Part shown: positions 1 to 10,588 of the stretch, piece after piece | Layout of the letters: every line of letters starts with the position of its first letter | Position numbering within the stretch: the stretch's first letter is position 1 | From: Euphorbia lathyris | Lineage: Eukaryota; Streptophyta; Magnoliopsida; Malpighiales; Euphorbiaceae | Direction of reading: 5' to 3' | DNA: 64,000 nucleotides | Assembly: GCF_963576675.1 (NCBI RefSeq) | Contig: NC_088916.1 | Location: 17,398,501-17,462,500, forward strand | Translations under genes and position numbers: made by a program | The notes under the pieces: generated by a model | Told to the model about the DNA's origin: nothing | Seen by the model: the letters and a program-made list of their open reading frames with translations, nothing else | Databases searched by the model: none

Positions 1-112
1 AGACTCTAGTAGTACGAGTTTGTCGCGGCTGTCACGTTTTATCATGATGCGACAAACTTCAGTAGTATGAGCTTGTCGCATTTTACCATGATACGACAAA
101 TGTTGGGAATTG
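1..112. repeat. Two tandem copies of a ~50-bp motif
   Basis: Two imperfect copies of a unit beginning agtagta(c/t)gag and containing ttgtcgc, followed by catgat(g/a)cgacaaa, lie head to tail at about 8-60 and 61-106. Each unit holds a short inverted pair (tttgtcgc / gcgacaaa). The window edge cuts the context, so this may be the end of a larger repeat. No coding function is proposed. Confidence 0.45.
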
Positions 113-120
113 CAGAAAAA

Positions 121-680
121 TGCAGTATTACCAGTGTTGAAAATACAGAGTTTCAATGGAATGTATGGTTGTATAAACCTAAACTATTTTCATTAATCTT
201 TGACATATACATCTATAAATCATCTTACACATATATGAAAAGCAAAAAATCAAGAAATACACATCATCCTTTATTTCCAACTCTGCCCTATAAACTCAGG
301 TCATTGGAACCGCAAACCTCCATCATCGACAGATCTGAACCAAAAAGAACAGTTAATTAGAACCAATAACCAACCAAAAACAATTAACACTTGCCAAGTT
401 TAAGTTAACAAGAATACAATTCTTTGCCATAGAAGAAAAAACAATAAAATGAAATTACAACAAACAACTTAAGATTGCTCCAATATCTAGTTGGTTCCAG
501 ACTTTAAAAAATCAAAAAGGTTAGAAGAGTTCCCACCTCAGAATAAACGCGCTGTTGACATTTTTCTAAAGACGGAGGGGCTATTCGACGGAATAATTTG
601 CTGCTGTGGAGGAGCTTCTCCAATTTAAGTCTTGAAGTTCAACGAAATTGAGGAAAAGAAACTAGAAGAGAAACCACAAT
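121..680. other. Gene-poor flank of the first CACTA element
   Basis: No ORF here resembles a known protein; the longest frame (from 67) has low-complexity AT-rich composition. The stretch 530-680 is richer in GC and, read on the minus strand, looks like untranslated leader or short exon sequence of a plant gene. No full gene model can be supported. Confidence 0.3.
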
Positions 681-1883
681 CACTAGTACAGAAATGGCCT
701 ATAGCTACGCCTTATTAGCCACGGTTAAAAAACCGTGGCTAAAGATCTTTAGAGTCGGTCGTTAGTAAGAACCGACTCTAAAAATACTTTATTAGTCACA
801 GTTGTTTAAATAAACCGACACTAAAGACCATATTTTTAGACGCGCATTCAATTGAAGTATGCAAGCAGTAACTTTGGAACAATACATGGGACCATTTTGA
901 AAGAACAATCCCAACTTAATGGGCATATGAGTTCCCATGCAGTTACGAAGCGGGATATCTGCTTAATTATTTCGTCAAAATGATATATAACTGCTTAATT
1001 ATTTCATCAAAATGATATTGTACATGTTCATATGAAATTGACAGTTTGGATTTTCATTTAATAATGTAGATCTGTAGACCATAAACCCATAACTTCGATC
1101 TCCAACACTGCAATTAATATGAGAAAATCATTATCTTGGTAAATGGTAAATGCACTTGAACACAAAACCTTTCTCCATGTATGCACTAGATATTATAAGA
1201 TTTGAAGTTCATAGCACTTCAATAGAATTTCACGACACTAGAAATAATCAATTTTGCATTTCAGAGGAAAACATTGGCAATCTTCTGATGGTATGTCCCT
1301 AGTTAATCTCTAGAAGTAATTACTTCATGTGCTTGTCTGCTTATTTGATTTTCGATATATATATATATAATTATTTTTAAATTATTATCTTGTATTTCAT
1401 ATATATGTATATGGTCCAATAAATGAAAATGAACTTTTAGTGGTGTGTGAAATTTCCTTTGTCTTCTCAGATTTTCTGAGATTCATATCATAGGCAATCC
1501 AAAATCTTCCATCTTGTAATAATATTTATGCTTGGTTATATTTCAATACCCCATTCAATCCAAAATATTTTATTTTTTTTAATTAAAAACATATCATTGG
1601 CCACGGTTGCTAGAACAACCGACTCTAATGGTCAAAACATTAGAGTCGATTGTTACAAACAACCGTGACCCTTTAGCCACGGTTGTTTGTAACAACCGTG
1701 GCAAAAACACAAGGCATTAGAGTCGGTTATTTGTAAAAACCGAATCTAATGCCCCTTTGGCCACGGTCGAATAACCGTGGCTAAAGACGCCAAGCATTTG
1801 CCACGCCCCCCTTTGGCCACAGTCGTACAACCGTGGCTAATGACGGTAAACGGCCATGGCCATAGGCCAGTTCTGTACTAGTG
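681..1883. mobile_element. Non-autonomous CACTA (En/Spm-type) transposon, 1.2 kb
   Basis: The left end starts cactagtacagaa at 681 and the right end finishes ttctgtactagtg at 1883. The inverted ends match over about 25 bp with a few differences. Subterminal sequence on both sides carries many short direct and inverted copies of gccacggtt, aaccgtggc and agagtcggt, which is the usual CACTA subterminal array. No transposase is present. The flanking trinucleotides (aat left, atg right) are not a clean 3-bp duplication, so a flank has changed or the insertion has recombined. A ~33-bp direct duplication (tgcttaattatttc unit) lies at about 958-1018. Confidence 0.75.
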
Positions 1884-2598
1884 ATGAAGGAAAGATTAGC
1901 TATGCGGATTTGCAAAAAAAAAAGAAGAGAGAAAGGGAGGCCGAGAAGGGAGGAAGCTATGGAAGGCGGAGCTGCTTTCTGAAATGGAAGAAAGAAATGA
2001 CGAAGAAGACGAAGGAATGAAGAAGATAAGGGTACTTTTGTCCAAGTATACTGAAAGCGTCTAGTTTTGTAAGATGTTGGACAACTAGGTATAATATGTA
2101 AATGAGCTTTCAAAATGGACCAGATTTGTAATTAACCCATTTCAAAATCTTCAAAAAGTTTAACCCAATTTAAAATAACGAAATTACTAATCTATCATTT
2201 ACCTATTATGTGGTGACACCTCTCTATTCGATTCCAAAGGTTAATCTTTACCTTCCACTCATTTGATAATATTTTACTCATCTATTAAAAAATTTAAAAT
2301 ATAACTCAATATGAATTGCAAATTAATAGTTCATTTAAAATATTCACTTGTCCAATTCAAACTAATCGATAAAAATTTAACAAAATTATTAAAAATTTAA
2401 TAAAATTGTTAAATTATCATTTACACCAATCGAGATTTCATCAATTTTAATAAGTTAATGAAGTATATGTTATAAAAATAATAGGCCATGGATAAAGACT
2501 GATATAGATCAATAAACAAGTATTATCAAATAATAGTTCAGAGTCAAAGCAACGGTGACTCCAGTAATTTAGAGGTTATAGTTAGGGAACAAACAACT
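1884..2598. other. Intergenic, AT-rich; possible leader on the minus strand
   Basis: No recognisable protein. The first 240 bp are purine-rich (gaag/gaagaag) on the plus strand, so pyrimidine-rich on the minus strand, as in a plant 5' leader. Together with 530-680 this could be a minus-strand transcript leader split by the CACTA element. The rest is AT-rich with no visible structure. Confidence 0.25.
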
Positions 2599-2599
2599 A

Positions 2600-2860
2600 C
2601 TCCATCTGTTTCCTATTACATATCGTTTTAGAGAGTTGCATAGAAATTAAAGATATTAGAGAAAAGATATTATTACCCCTTATTTATTGATTCCACTATT
2701 TATTTATTCTATAATAAATCCATTATTCTAATTAATTTTCATAAATCCACGCTTTATAACTGGAAAAAGCTGACTTAACGTGTACTGATCATATAAATTG
2801 ACATGTATAATGAAACAAAAAAAATCTCTAAAAAGACATGTAATATGAAACAGATGTAAT
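2600..2860. mobile_element. Stowaway-like MITE
   Basis: The left end ctccatctgtttcctattacat and the right end, read in reverse as (tatta)catctgtttcatattacat, form imperfect inverted ends of about 25 bp next to TA dinucleotides. This fits a Tc1/mariner-derived Stowaway element with TA target sites. It is about 260 bp, AT-rich and non-coding. The exact right boundary is uncertain by a few bases. Confidence 0.5.
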
Positions 2861-3334
2861 ATATATTATTGTGGATAAGATGCAAATTTATCTTATGTTT
2901 ATTAGGAAAGAGTAAATTTAGCTTCAACTTGCATAACATTGTAATTATAAACATAATATTTACTAGACAATGCAATTTCAAATATCATTAACGAAAGATG
3001 AGTTCTTTCATGTGCAATTTCATCTTTTGACTATCATCCAATTTCAGAGATATAAATTTGTATAACTTATACCAATTATTGTTAAGAAAGAACTTTGTGA
3101 AATAAAGTTGGAGGCCTCCTTTATGCTATTGCTGCTAAAAAAAATGGTGATTAAAAAAAAAGACAACGTGTGCTAGTGTGCTATTATTGTCGGCTTTCAA
3201 TTTTATTTTATCAAACAATGTTATATATATATATATGAATGCTATTATTTAGACACGGGATAATAATATTTAATAGTTGAAATCTCAATAACTCTTATAT
3301 TAATTAAAATAAATTTTATATTTTATAAAAAAAA
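2861..3334. other. AT-rich intergenic DNA
   Basis: No gene, RNA or repeat recognised beyond a short (ta)n run near 3222-3236. Confidence 0.4.
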
Positions 3335-3984
3335 GGTAAAGTTCAAATAAAACCCATGTGGTTTCACTAATTTTCATATAAAGGACTGTGGTTTACTTTT
3401 TGTCAAAACGAGGACTGAGGTTTTCAACTTTAGCAAAATAAGGACTTTTTCGATTGATAATATTAAAATCCCCCTTAACAACTTCAAAAATGACATATTT
3501 TAAGAACTACTAATATTCTAAGCAACTTTAATTCTTCAACTTTTTCATTTCGAGATTATTTAGATGATGTTTGGTAAAGAGATAGAAAGTTAATGTTTAG
3601 AGAGAGAAAGTTCTAAAAAAGATGATTTTCTAAAATCGAAAATGTAGTTCCATAGAAAATATGACATTGAACAACTTTAATTCTTGAAAATTTTCATTTT
3701 CAGGTCGTTAAAGATAGTTTTAATAGCATTATTAAAGTGGATTACTAAACCCAGCCATGAATTCCCACCCCTAGCCCCATGAAAAGACCAAACTACCCTT
3801 TACCCAAAATTTGAAAAAACACAAAACCTCTCAAATACCCTATACACTCTTTGATCAAATCCGGACTAATTTGTGAACCAAAACATGGAGTGTAACAACA
3901 ATCGTAAAGGGAAAGCGAAAATAATAAGATTTACCGTTTTTGTTTTTTGATTTAAGCTTAAAAATTGAATCTGTGGGTGATTTT

Positions 3985-4125
3985 TTAAAAACGCCGGAAT
4001 CGCAGTCCGGCGTATGAACATCACGCCCGACCTACGGTTCCGGCGTATGAATATCACGCCCGACCTGTGGTTCGGGCGTGAGGCTATCACGCCCGACCTA
4101 TGGTTCGGGCGTGATGTTCATACGT
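3985..4125. repeat. GC-rich direct/inverted array of cgcccgacc-type words
   Basis: At least three copies of atcacgcccgacctNtggttc(gg)cgtga occur in about 140 bp, together with their reverse complements, in otherwise AT-rich DNA. The array can fold on itself. It resembles the words inside the palindrome at 4413-4620 and belongs to the same Mutator-like element. Confidence 0.65.
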
Positions 4126-4412
4126 CCGAGGGGTTTTAATTAATTTAATTAATTTTTTGTAATTTTTAGTTTGTTTAATTTAGTTTAACTAAATTTTTAT
4201 GTTGTAAATTTTAGTTGTTGTAAATTTTATTTTGTTTAATTTAGTTTAACTAAATCTTTATTTTGTTAATTTTAGTTAAATTTTTATTTTGTTAATTCAG
4301 GTATTTACGGGTTAAATTCAATAGCGGACTAATTTTTTTACGGGTTTAATTCAACAGCGGACTAATTTTTTTTACGTAACAGGTATTTACAGATTTAATT
4401 CAATAGCGGACT

Positions 4413-4620
4413 AGCTATTTTTTTGCTCTCCCGACACACGGGCGTGTGCCTATCACGCCTCACCTTGTGGTCGGGCGTGATAGCCCCACGTCTCACCGTT
4501 TGGTCGGGCGTGTAGCGATCACGTCCTACCACATGGTGAGGCGTGGGGCTATCACGCCCGACCACAAGGTGAGGCGTGATAGGCACACGCCCGAGTGTCG
4601 GGAGAGCAAAAAAAATAGCT
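4413..4620. repeat. Long palindrome (arms ~85 bp) inside the MULE
   Basis: The left arm starts agctatttttttgctctccc and the right arm ends with its complement, gggagagcaaaaaaaatagct. The arms run from about 4413-4497 and 4531-4620 with few mismatches, around a short loop of about 30 bp. The arms hold alternating tcacgcc/gggcgtg words. As RNA this would form a stem of about 85 bp. Whether it is transcribed cannot be told from sequence. Confidence 0.75.
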
Positions 4621-4895
4621 TTTTCCTCCCCAAAACCCATGAAAGGGTATTTTTGTCCTTTCACGGGGCTAGGGGTGGGAATTTGGGGCTGGGTTTAACA
4701 ATACCCTTATTAAAAGTGCAAAACCTCAGTCCTCGTTTTGACAAAAAGTAAATCACAGTCCTTTATCTGAAAATTAGTGAAACCACAAGGGTTTTATTTG
4801 AACTTTACCTTAAAAAAATTGAATTGGAGGGAAATTCTACTATGTTATTGGTCCAATGGATTTTGTTGTTTGATAAAACTGAAATTTAAGTATAT

Positions 4896-5476
4896 TCAAA
4901 ACTGTTTAAAAAAATAAATAAAATAAAAACAAGCTGCTCGACGAGCTTCGAGCGGAGTCTCGTCTCCACACTTCTCAAGTCTAGCCGAGCTTGCCCCTGT
5001 TCGGTCTCGGTTCGGCTTGTTTTCACCCTCATTACACAATTGCCTTGTAAAAAGGTTGTCTTCCTCTTTCTCAACCTTGAGCCCGAGTTGAGCCTTTACC
5101 CCTTCCTCCTCGAACTTCATGTATGTGACCTTCAAAGCTCGCTCTTCTTCAAATGGACCTTTCATTCTATGTTCATGAATCAATAGACTACTCTGGAGTT
5201 CATCCACAGTTAGAGTATCGACATTATTTGATTCCTCAATAGAGCACATTACATAGTTAAATTTTGAAACTAGCTAAAGAGCCTAGGATCTTTCTAGTAA
5301 TACCTGCTTCTTTGATATTCTCGCCACATGCTTTCATCTTTTTGGTAGTAGAGAGTATTCTTCCAAAGTTAGCATTGACATTTTCTCCTTCCTTCATTCT
5401 TAAGGTTTCGAAGTCAGTCTCGAGAGCTTGGAATTGTGCTCGTTTTGCTCTTGTTGATCCCTTGAATTTATGTTTC
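4896..5476 (-). pseudogene. Copia gag fragment, C-terminal part (outermost layer of the nest)
   Basis: Two minus-strand frames (5478 to 5257 and 5249 to 4896) together read like the second half of a Ty1/copia Gag of the UBN2 type. They include KGSTRAKRAQFQALETDFE, then an LRMKEGE segment, an MKACGE segment, and further on VDELQSSLLIHEHRM. A stop and a frame break separate the two pieces. The N-terminal half lies across the inserted CACTA element at 20683-20990. No zinc knuckle, protease or LTR is recognisable downstream, where the frame decays after about 4950. It is an old gag remnant, not a working gene. Confidence 0.7.
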
Positions 5477-6647
5477 ATTCACTACAAAAAAAAGTAGTCT
5501 ATTACGACACTTTTTAGTGACACTTTTCGATATGTGTCTCTATATTTTTAAATTTAGCCACACTTTTATATTTGTGTCGGGTTTTTTTCCACTCAACGAC
5601 ATTTTTTATTATTTGTTGCCTTTTTTAAATAATCAACTATGCTTTTGAAAAAAGCGTCGATATTTTTTCAAATTTAAGGACGTTTTAGATTTTGCATAGA
5701 TAAAAAGTGTCCGTATTTTTTAATTTGAGGACATTTTTTCCATTTTGTCCCTATATTTATAAATTCAACAACTCTTTTTTATTCATGTCGTCTTTTACAA
5801 CGAGTAATGACACTTTTAATTTTTTGTTGGAATTTTTAAAACTGCATTTGGAAAAGTGTTAAAAAAAATTAAAGAAAGTTTAGATTTTATATCGATTTTT
5901 TCATTTAAAAATATTTTTTATTTTTTATCTCTATGTCAAAATATTCAACAACGTTTTTTTTTTATTATTTATATCATCTTTTATAATCACTTGATGAGGT
6001 TTTAATTTTATCCTCAGGTATTTAGAATTTTAACTTCACATTTAAAAAAAACATCAATATTTTAGACTTTGTGTGGAGAAAAGTGTCCGAAATTTTTCTT
6101 TTATTTGAAAACACTTTTTTATTTTAAGTTTATCCACGTATTTAAAAATTAAAACAGTGAAAAGTGTGCTCTATTTTTGTTTGTTTCAACCACGATTCTC
6201 TCTTCTAATTTTCTTTCCCCCACGCCACCATCACAATGACCCGCCCCTCTCTCTTTTGTTCCTTGTTTCTCTATTTTTCTTCTTTCCTATTCCTCTTCTC
6301 CACTTCATTCCATCTCCATCTTCATCTTTTGGTTCAATTGGCGAAGGCTGCTATTCTTGCAACAGATCATTTTGTTTTTCGCTAATCTCCCAAACTTCGA
6401 CCATGACACTAAAAAGACTTGAAGGAGGCTAGTGACATCGCCAGTAGGTTCTTGTGAAAATAATTGAAGAAGTAAAATTATTTGACCTCTAGTTTGGACC
6501 AAACGGTCATTTTGATAATTTCCTAGTTGATGTTTGTACTTCAGGATAAGAGACCTTTTGACAGGGAAACGATTGAGACAGATTTTGAGCAAAAATTGAT
6601 GCCTTAGCATAAATAGATAAACTGCTTTAAACTCGAAGTCTCTGAAT

Positions 6648-7078
6648 TGTTAGAAATATGGGATCACAAATATAAAATAGGGACGTGATTAATCACTGTG
6701 CTTAAGGAAATATTAGCCCCCACTATCAATTGCTATTGGGTTTCTGACTAAGTTTCCTCTAGGATTTCCCTAACATAAAATTAATGATAGCAATTTCATT
6801 AATTTCCCTATGAACGTATTTGAATAATTAAAACAGTAAGTCAAAAGGTATGAAGGATTGAGAATATTTATAACCAAAAGGTTTGTTGTCAAATAGTTAT
6901 AAAACTGTTTTATCTTTATCCAAAATACAGATGTCTCTAGACAATACAGATGTCTCTAGACAATACAGATGTCTCTGGACAATACAGATGTCTCTAGACA
7001 ATATAAAATACAAATTTCCTTCTTATTCTTTCCATGTGGAATTCCCACAACACCAATATTAAAGACTAATATACAACA
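6648..7078 (-). repeat. 3' LTR of the copia element
   Basis: 431 bp; terminal tg...ca; preceded on the minus strand by the polypurine tract at 7079-7090. It contains four copies of a 19-bp unit, against two in the 5' LTR. Confidence 0.92.
6927..7002. repeat. 19-bp tandem repeat x4 in the 3' LTR
   Basis: The unit acagatgtctctagacaat occurs four times here (one copy has tctggac) and twice in the partner LTR at 19691-19728. The 38-bp length difference between the LTRs equals exactly two units, so the array changed copy number after, or during, insertion. Confidence 0.93.
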
Positions 7079-7561
7079 ATCCCCCACTTAGGCTTTACGT
7101 ATTGGTGTTTAAATAAATCTCATTAGAGTTATACATAAATGTCGGTATCTTGCGATTTGGACCTCCACTTAGTGTAATCCTTCAAGGAAAAACGAAATTA
7201 ATGGTGGCTTGCTGCTTTTGATCCATAATCCCTTTTGTTATACCGGAAGTATTACACACATAACTTCTATATAAACGTACGTTCATAGAAATGGTAGCAC
7301 TATTATGGCCATGTGCTCATCCTAGACTTCATGGACAGTTATAAAAGTAGACCTTGCTTTCATTAGGAGCGGCATCACTCCTTCTGTCCATATAGGTGAA
7401 GTTCAAATACAACACATGAAGCTTCATTGAGAGTCTAAGACTCACCCTAATAATCATATACTATATAATTTATTATTATAGTTAGTATATCAATCAGTTA
7501 TCAACAACTTGTTTTTACCACATTGAACCTTTACATTGGGTTTCTGTTGTTGCTGATGTAA
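7079..7561 (-). other. Copia 3' untranslated region with polypurine tract
   Basis: Between the pol stop and the 3' LTR. The bases beside the LTR read aagtgggggat on the minus strand, a normal plus-strand priming site. No ORF. Confidence 0.7.
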
Positions 7562-9106
7562 TCATATAGGTCTTAAACCAATCTCTTTGGACATTTTAGA
7601 TACTATGTCCCTTGGAAGTCCTTTTGTGAAAGGATCTGCCAAATTATTACAAGACTTAACATATACAACAGTTATAATCCCGTCTGATATTAACCGTCGT
7701 ACATATGAATGTCTTAAGCTAATATGTCTATACTTTCCATTATATATCTTGTTATAAGCTCTAGACAAAGTAGCTTCACTATCGCAGTTCAAAGAAATGG
7801 CTGACATCGGTTGTGGCCACAACTTAATATCTAATAGCATATTCCTCAGCCATTCAGCTTCTTTTCCTGCTGCTGCTAAGGCCAAAAATTCAGCCTCCAT
7901 TGTGGAATGCGTAATACAAGTTTGTTTCTTTGAAGCCCAAGAAACAGCTCCTCCACCAAGCATAAAAACCCAACCACTAGTGGACTTACTATCACCGATA
8001 CTATTTATCCAACTGGCATCTGAATAACCCTCAAGAACTGCTGGAAATTTATTATAATATAATCCAAGGTTTTTGGTTCTTTTTAAGTAACCTAAAACCC
8101 TACCAATTACTTTCCAATGTTCACGACTCGGATTACTCGTAAATCTAGAAAGTTTACAAACAGCAAATGTAATATCTGGTCTAGTACTATGTGATGCATA
8201 CATCATACTTCCTATCGCACTTGCATACTCAAGTTGAGCAACACCTCTTCCTTCATTTTTACTAAGTTTACAAGATGAATCATAAGGGGAATTAGCCTCT
8301 TTAAACTTTAAGTGCTCAAATTTATTAAGCACTTTTTCAATATAATGAGATTGACTCAACGCAAAACCCCCACTATGTTTTATAGCCTTGATACCTAAGA
8401 TAGTATCAACTTCATTTAAATCTTTCATTTTAAAACATGAACTCAAATAGTTCTTAGTCTCATCAATTCCTTTCATATTGGTTCCAAAGATTAACATGTC
8501 ATCAACATATAAACATATGATGACACCATAATCTTTTGTAAATTTAGAGTAAATGCACCTATCTGCTGAGTTATAAGTAAAACCATGTGACAAAATAACA
8601 GAATCAAATTTTTCGTGCCATTGTTTAGGCGCTTGTTTTAATCCATACAAGGATTTAACCAATTTGCAAACTTTATTTTCATTTCCAGGGAGAACAAAAC
8701 CCTCAGGTTGTTTCATGTACACTTCTTCTTCTAAATCCCCATTTAGAAAAGCCGTCTTCACATCCATTTGATGTACGTATAGACCAAAAATAGAAGCTAA
8801 AGCTATAAGTACTCTAATGGATGTAATTCTAGCCACGGGTGCATAAGTGTCAAAATAATCTACTCCTTCTTTTTGAGTAAAGCCTTGTGCAACCAATCTA
8901 GCTTTGAAAGAATTTATAGATCCATCTGTATTATACTTAATCCTAAATACCCACTTGCATCCAACAGTTTTGGACCCCGGAGGCAAGTCCGTAATATACC
9001 AAGTATTGTTTGATATCAATGAATCCATTTCATCATTAATTGCCTCTTTCCAAAAAGCTGAATTTCTAAAAGCCATTGCTTCTTGAAAAGTTTTGGGATC
9101 ATCTTC
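7562..9106 (-). pseudogene. Copia pol, C-terminal part: reverse transcriptase and RNase H
   Basis: An uninterrupted frame of about 515 codons ending at 7562. The start of the RT region reads [11 protein letters not shown] and [13 protein letters not shown], the RT catalytic motif, lies at 8498-8509. The copia RNase H follows, with GYSDASW, SKSTSG and MEAEFLAL, and a normal C-terminal end near ADPFTKGLP. It has no start of its own: the frame runs straight into the LARD insertion at 9106, and the upstream part of pol resumes at 16958 in the same frame once one copy of the 5-bp duplication is discounted. This half has no stop codon, unlike the gag and integrase parts, which carry several. Confidence 0.9.
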
Positions 9107-10588
9107 TGTTGAGCGATTTCCGCAAGTGCACGGTTTCGCTTGTAGTAATAAAATATCGATCCCACAGGGAACGTATGATAATTTGATTAGAATTTATTGT
9201 CTTTATTACATTCGTCTTCTCAAAGTTTATATGAAAACGTTTATGGTTTGAAATGGTTTAAATTGGTTTAAATTGGTTTCTAATCCAAATTTTGGTTATA
9301 GTTAAGATTACAACATGTAAAGATTAAGTTTAGGTTAAAGTAGAATTCGAGACTTGTTTACACAAAGCAAGAAAACAACTTATAACTTTGATAAGATTAT
9401 TAAGATGTAACAATTTATCGATTAACACAATTAATAGGCTTTGAACCGTAGAAATCTCTCTGGATCGGAGCAGATTTCTACCTTAATCAAATTAGTATTT
9501 TATATCCGATAAGCCGCGATCACGATCATATCATCCGTAAAAACTAATTCTTTCAAGTGTTCAACAAAGTTTCTTTGTAAATTTGATTGTATGAAACGTT
9601 TTAATAAAAACACCAATTTATCATTTTGAAAATCATTTTATCAGAACAATATCAAAATAACAACAGGAAGAATGTATTGAATTGAAAAGATATATTATTA
9701 ATTGATTATGAATCGAATCAAGTTAACAGAGAAGAAGAAACATGGATAGCATTTTGACGAAATCTTTGAGTTCCGGGTTGTCAATCTTTCCCTCAAACTC
9801 CGTAGGTTTGTCAAACCCTTTTGCGCTTCAGCCGTTAGTTCCTCTCGTTGAATCTCGGAAAAGAGATGGATCGTCTACTACCAGAATGCAACTTATCTTC
9901 GAACCAAACTTCAACTCTAAACGACAATAATAATAACTACATATTGTGTCTTAAACTATTTACACAAACTTGTTACAAGTTTGTGTAACCAAACTATGAA
10001 CTAGAACTACCAACATAATAACATTGAAATAATCAACATTGCACCCCTCTAATTCTGAAACTTCTTCATCTATTTATAATATTCCAAGAGGTATGTTTGA
10101 AGAGACGTGTCCGTTGGTGAATAGATGCCTATATCCGGATGAACGGATACGTTGTTTGGAATTAAAACATGTGAAAACTGTGCAGGATCTTCGCTGTCTC
10201 AACTGAGATTATTAGAATCTCAATCGCGACCTGGGGCTTGAGGGAGATTGCTGACGAAAATGTATTTCTGATGCTGAAGTGAGTGTGTCGCGACCGAGAT
10301 ATTGGGAATCTTGGTCGCGACATGGACTTATGTTCCCGCTCCCGACTGCTTCCCAACTCCTCGTATCGGTCTTCTGATCTTGCACGTGATTTTAGCTCGT
10401 AAATATGATTTTCCTCTCGTTTTTGCTCTGTTTTAGCTCCTATTTGGATTTTACCAAATAATTAAGTACCTTGCACAATAGAAACAAATATAGACGTAAA
10501 AGTATTCTGAATAAATATAATTAACATGATTTTCATACAAAACTGAGGTAAATATCGATGTTATTTTAGGTATATTTTGGGCTTAACA
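9107..10588 (-). repeat. 3' LTR of the LARD
   Basis: 1482 bp. It matches 15469-16957 nearly throughout; the partner has a 7- to 8-bp insertion near 16336. The 62-codon frame at 9742-9930 and the 64-codon minus frame at 10162-10356 are present in both LTRs, but only because the LTRs are copies of each other. Confidence 0.9.

Larger units (their letters stand above)
3335..4809. mobile_element. Mutator-like (MULE) non-autonomous element with 90-bp TIRs
   Basis: Bases 3335-3424 and 4720-4809 are near-perfect inverted repeats starting ggtaaagttcaaataaaacc. The flanking 9-mers (taaaaaaaa left, ttaaaaaaa right) agree at 8 of 9 positions, which fits the 9-bp target duplication of Mutator-like elements but is A-rich and weak evidence. 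A second inverted pair inside the TIRs, containing cccacccctagcccc, sits at about 3745-3790 and 4655-4700; the left copy is pushed inward by about 300 bp of extra sequence. The interior has no transposase. It contains GC-rich arrays of tcacgcccgacc-type words at 3985-4120 and 4430-4605. Confidence 0.7.

Noticed and set aside
6927..7002. Regular short direct repeats, considered as a CRISPR-like array
   Set aside because: Units are 19 bp with no spacers, inside a plant LTR; an ordinary tandem repeat.
9742..9930. 62-codon ORF present in both LARD LTRs (second copy 16104-16292)
   Set aside because: Duplicated by LTR identity; no domain, and substitutions between the copies change residues freely.
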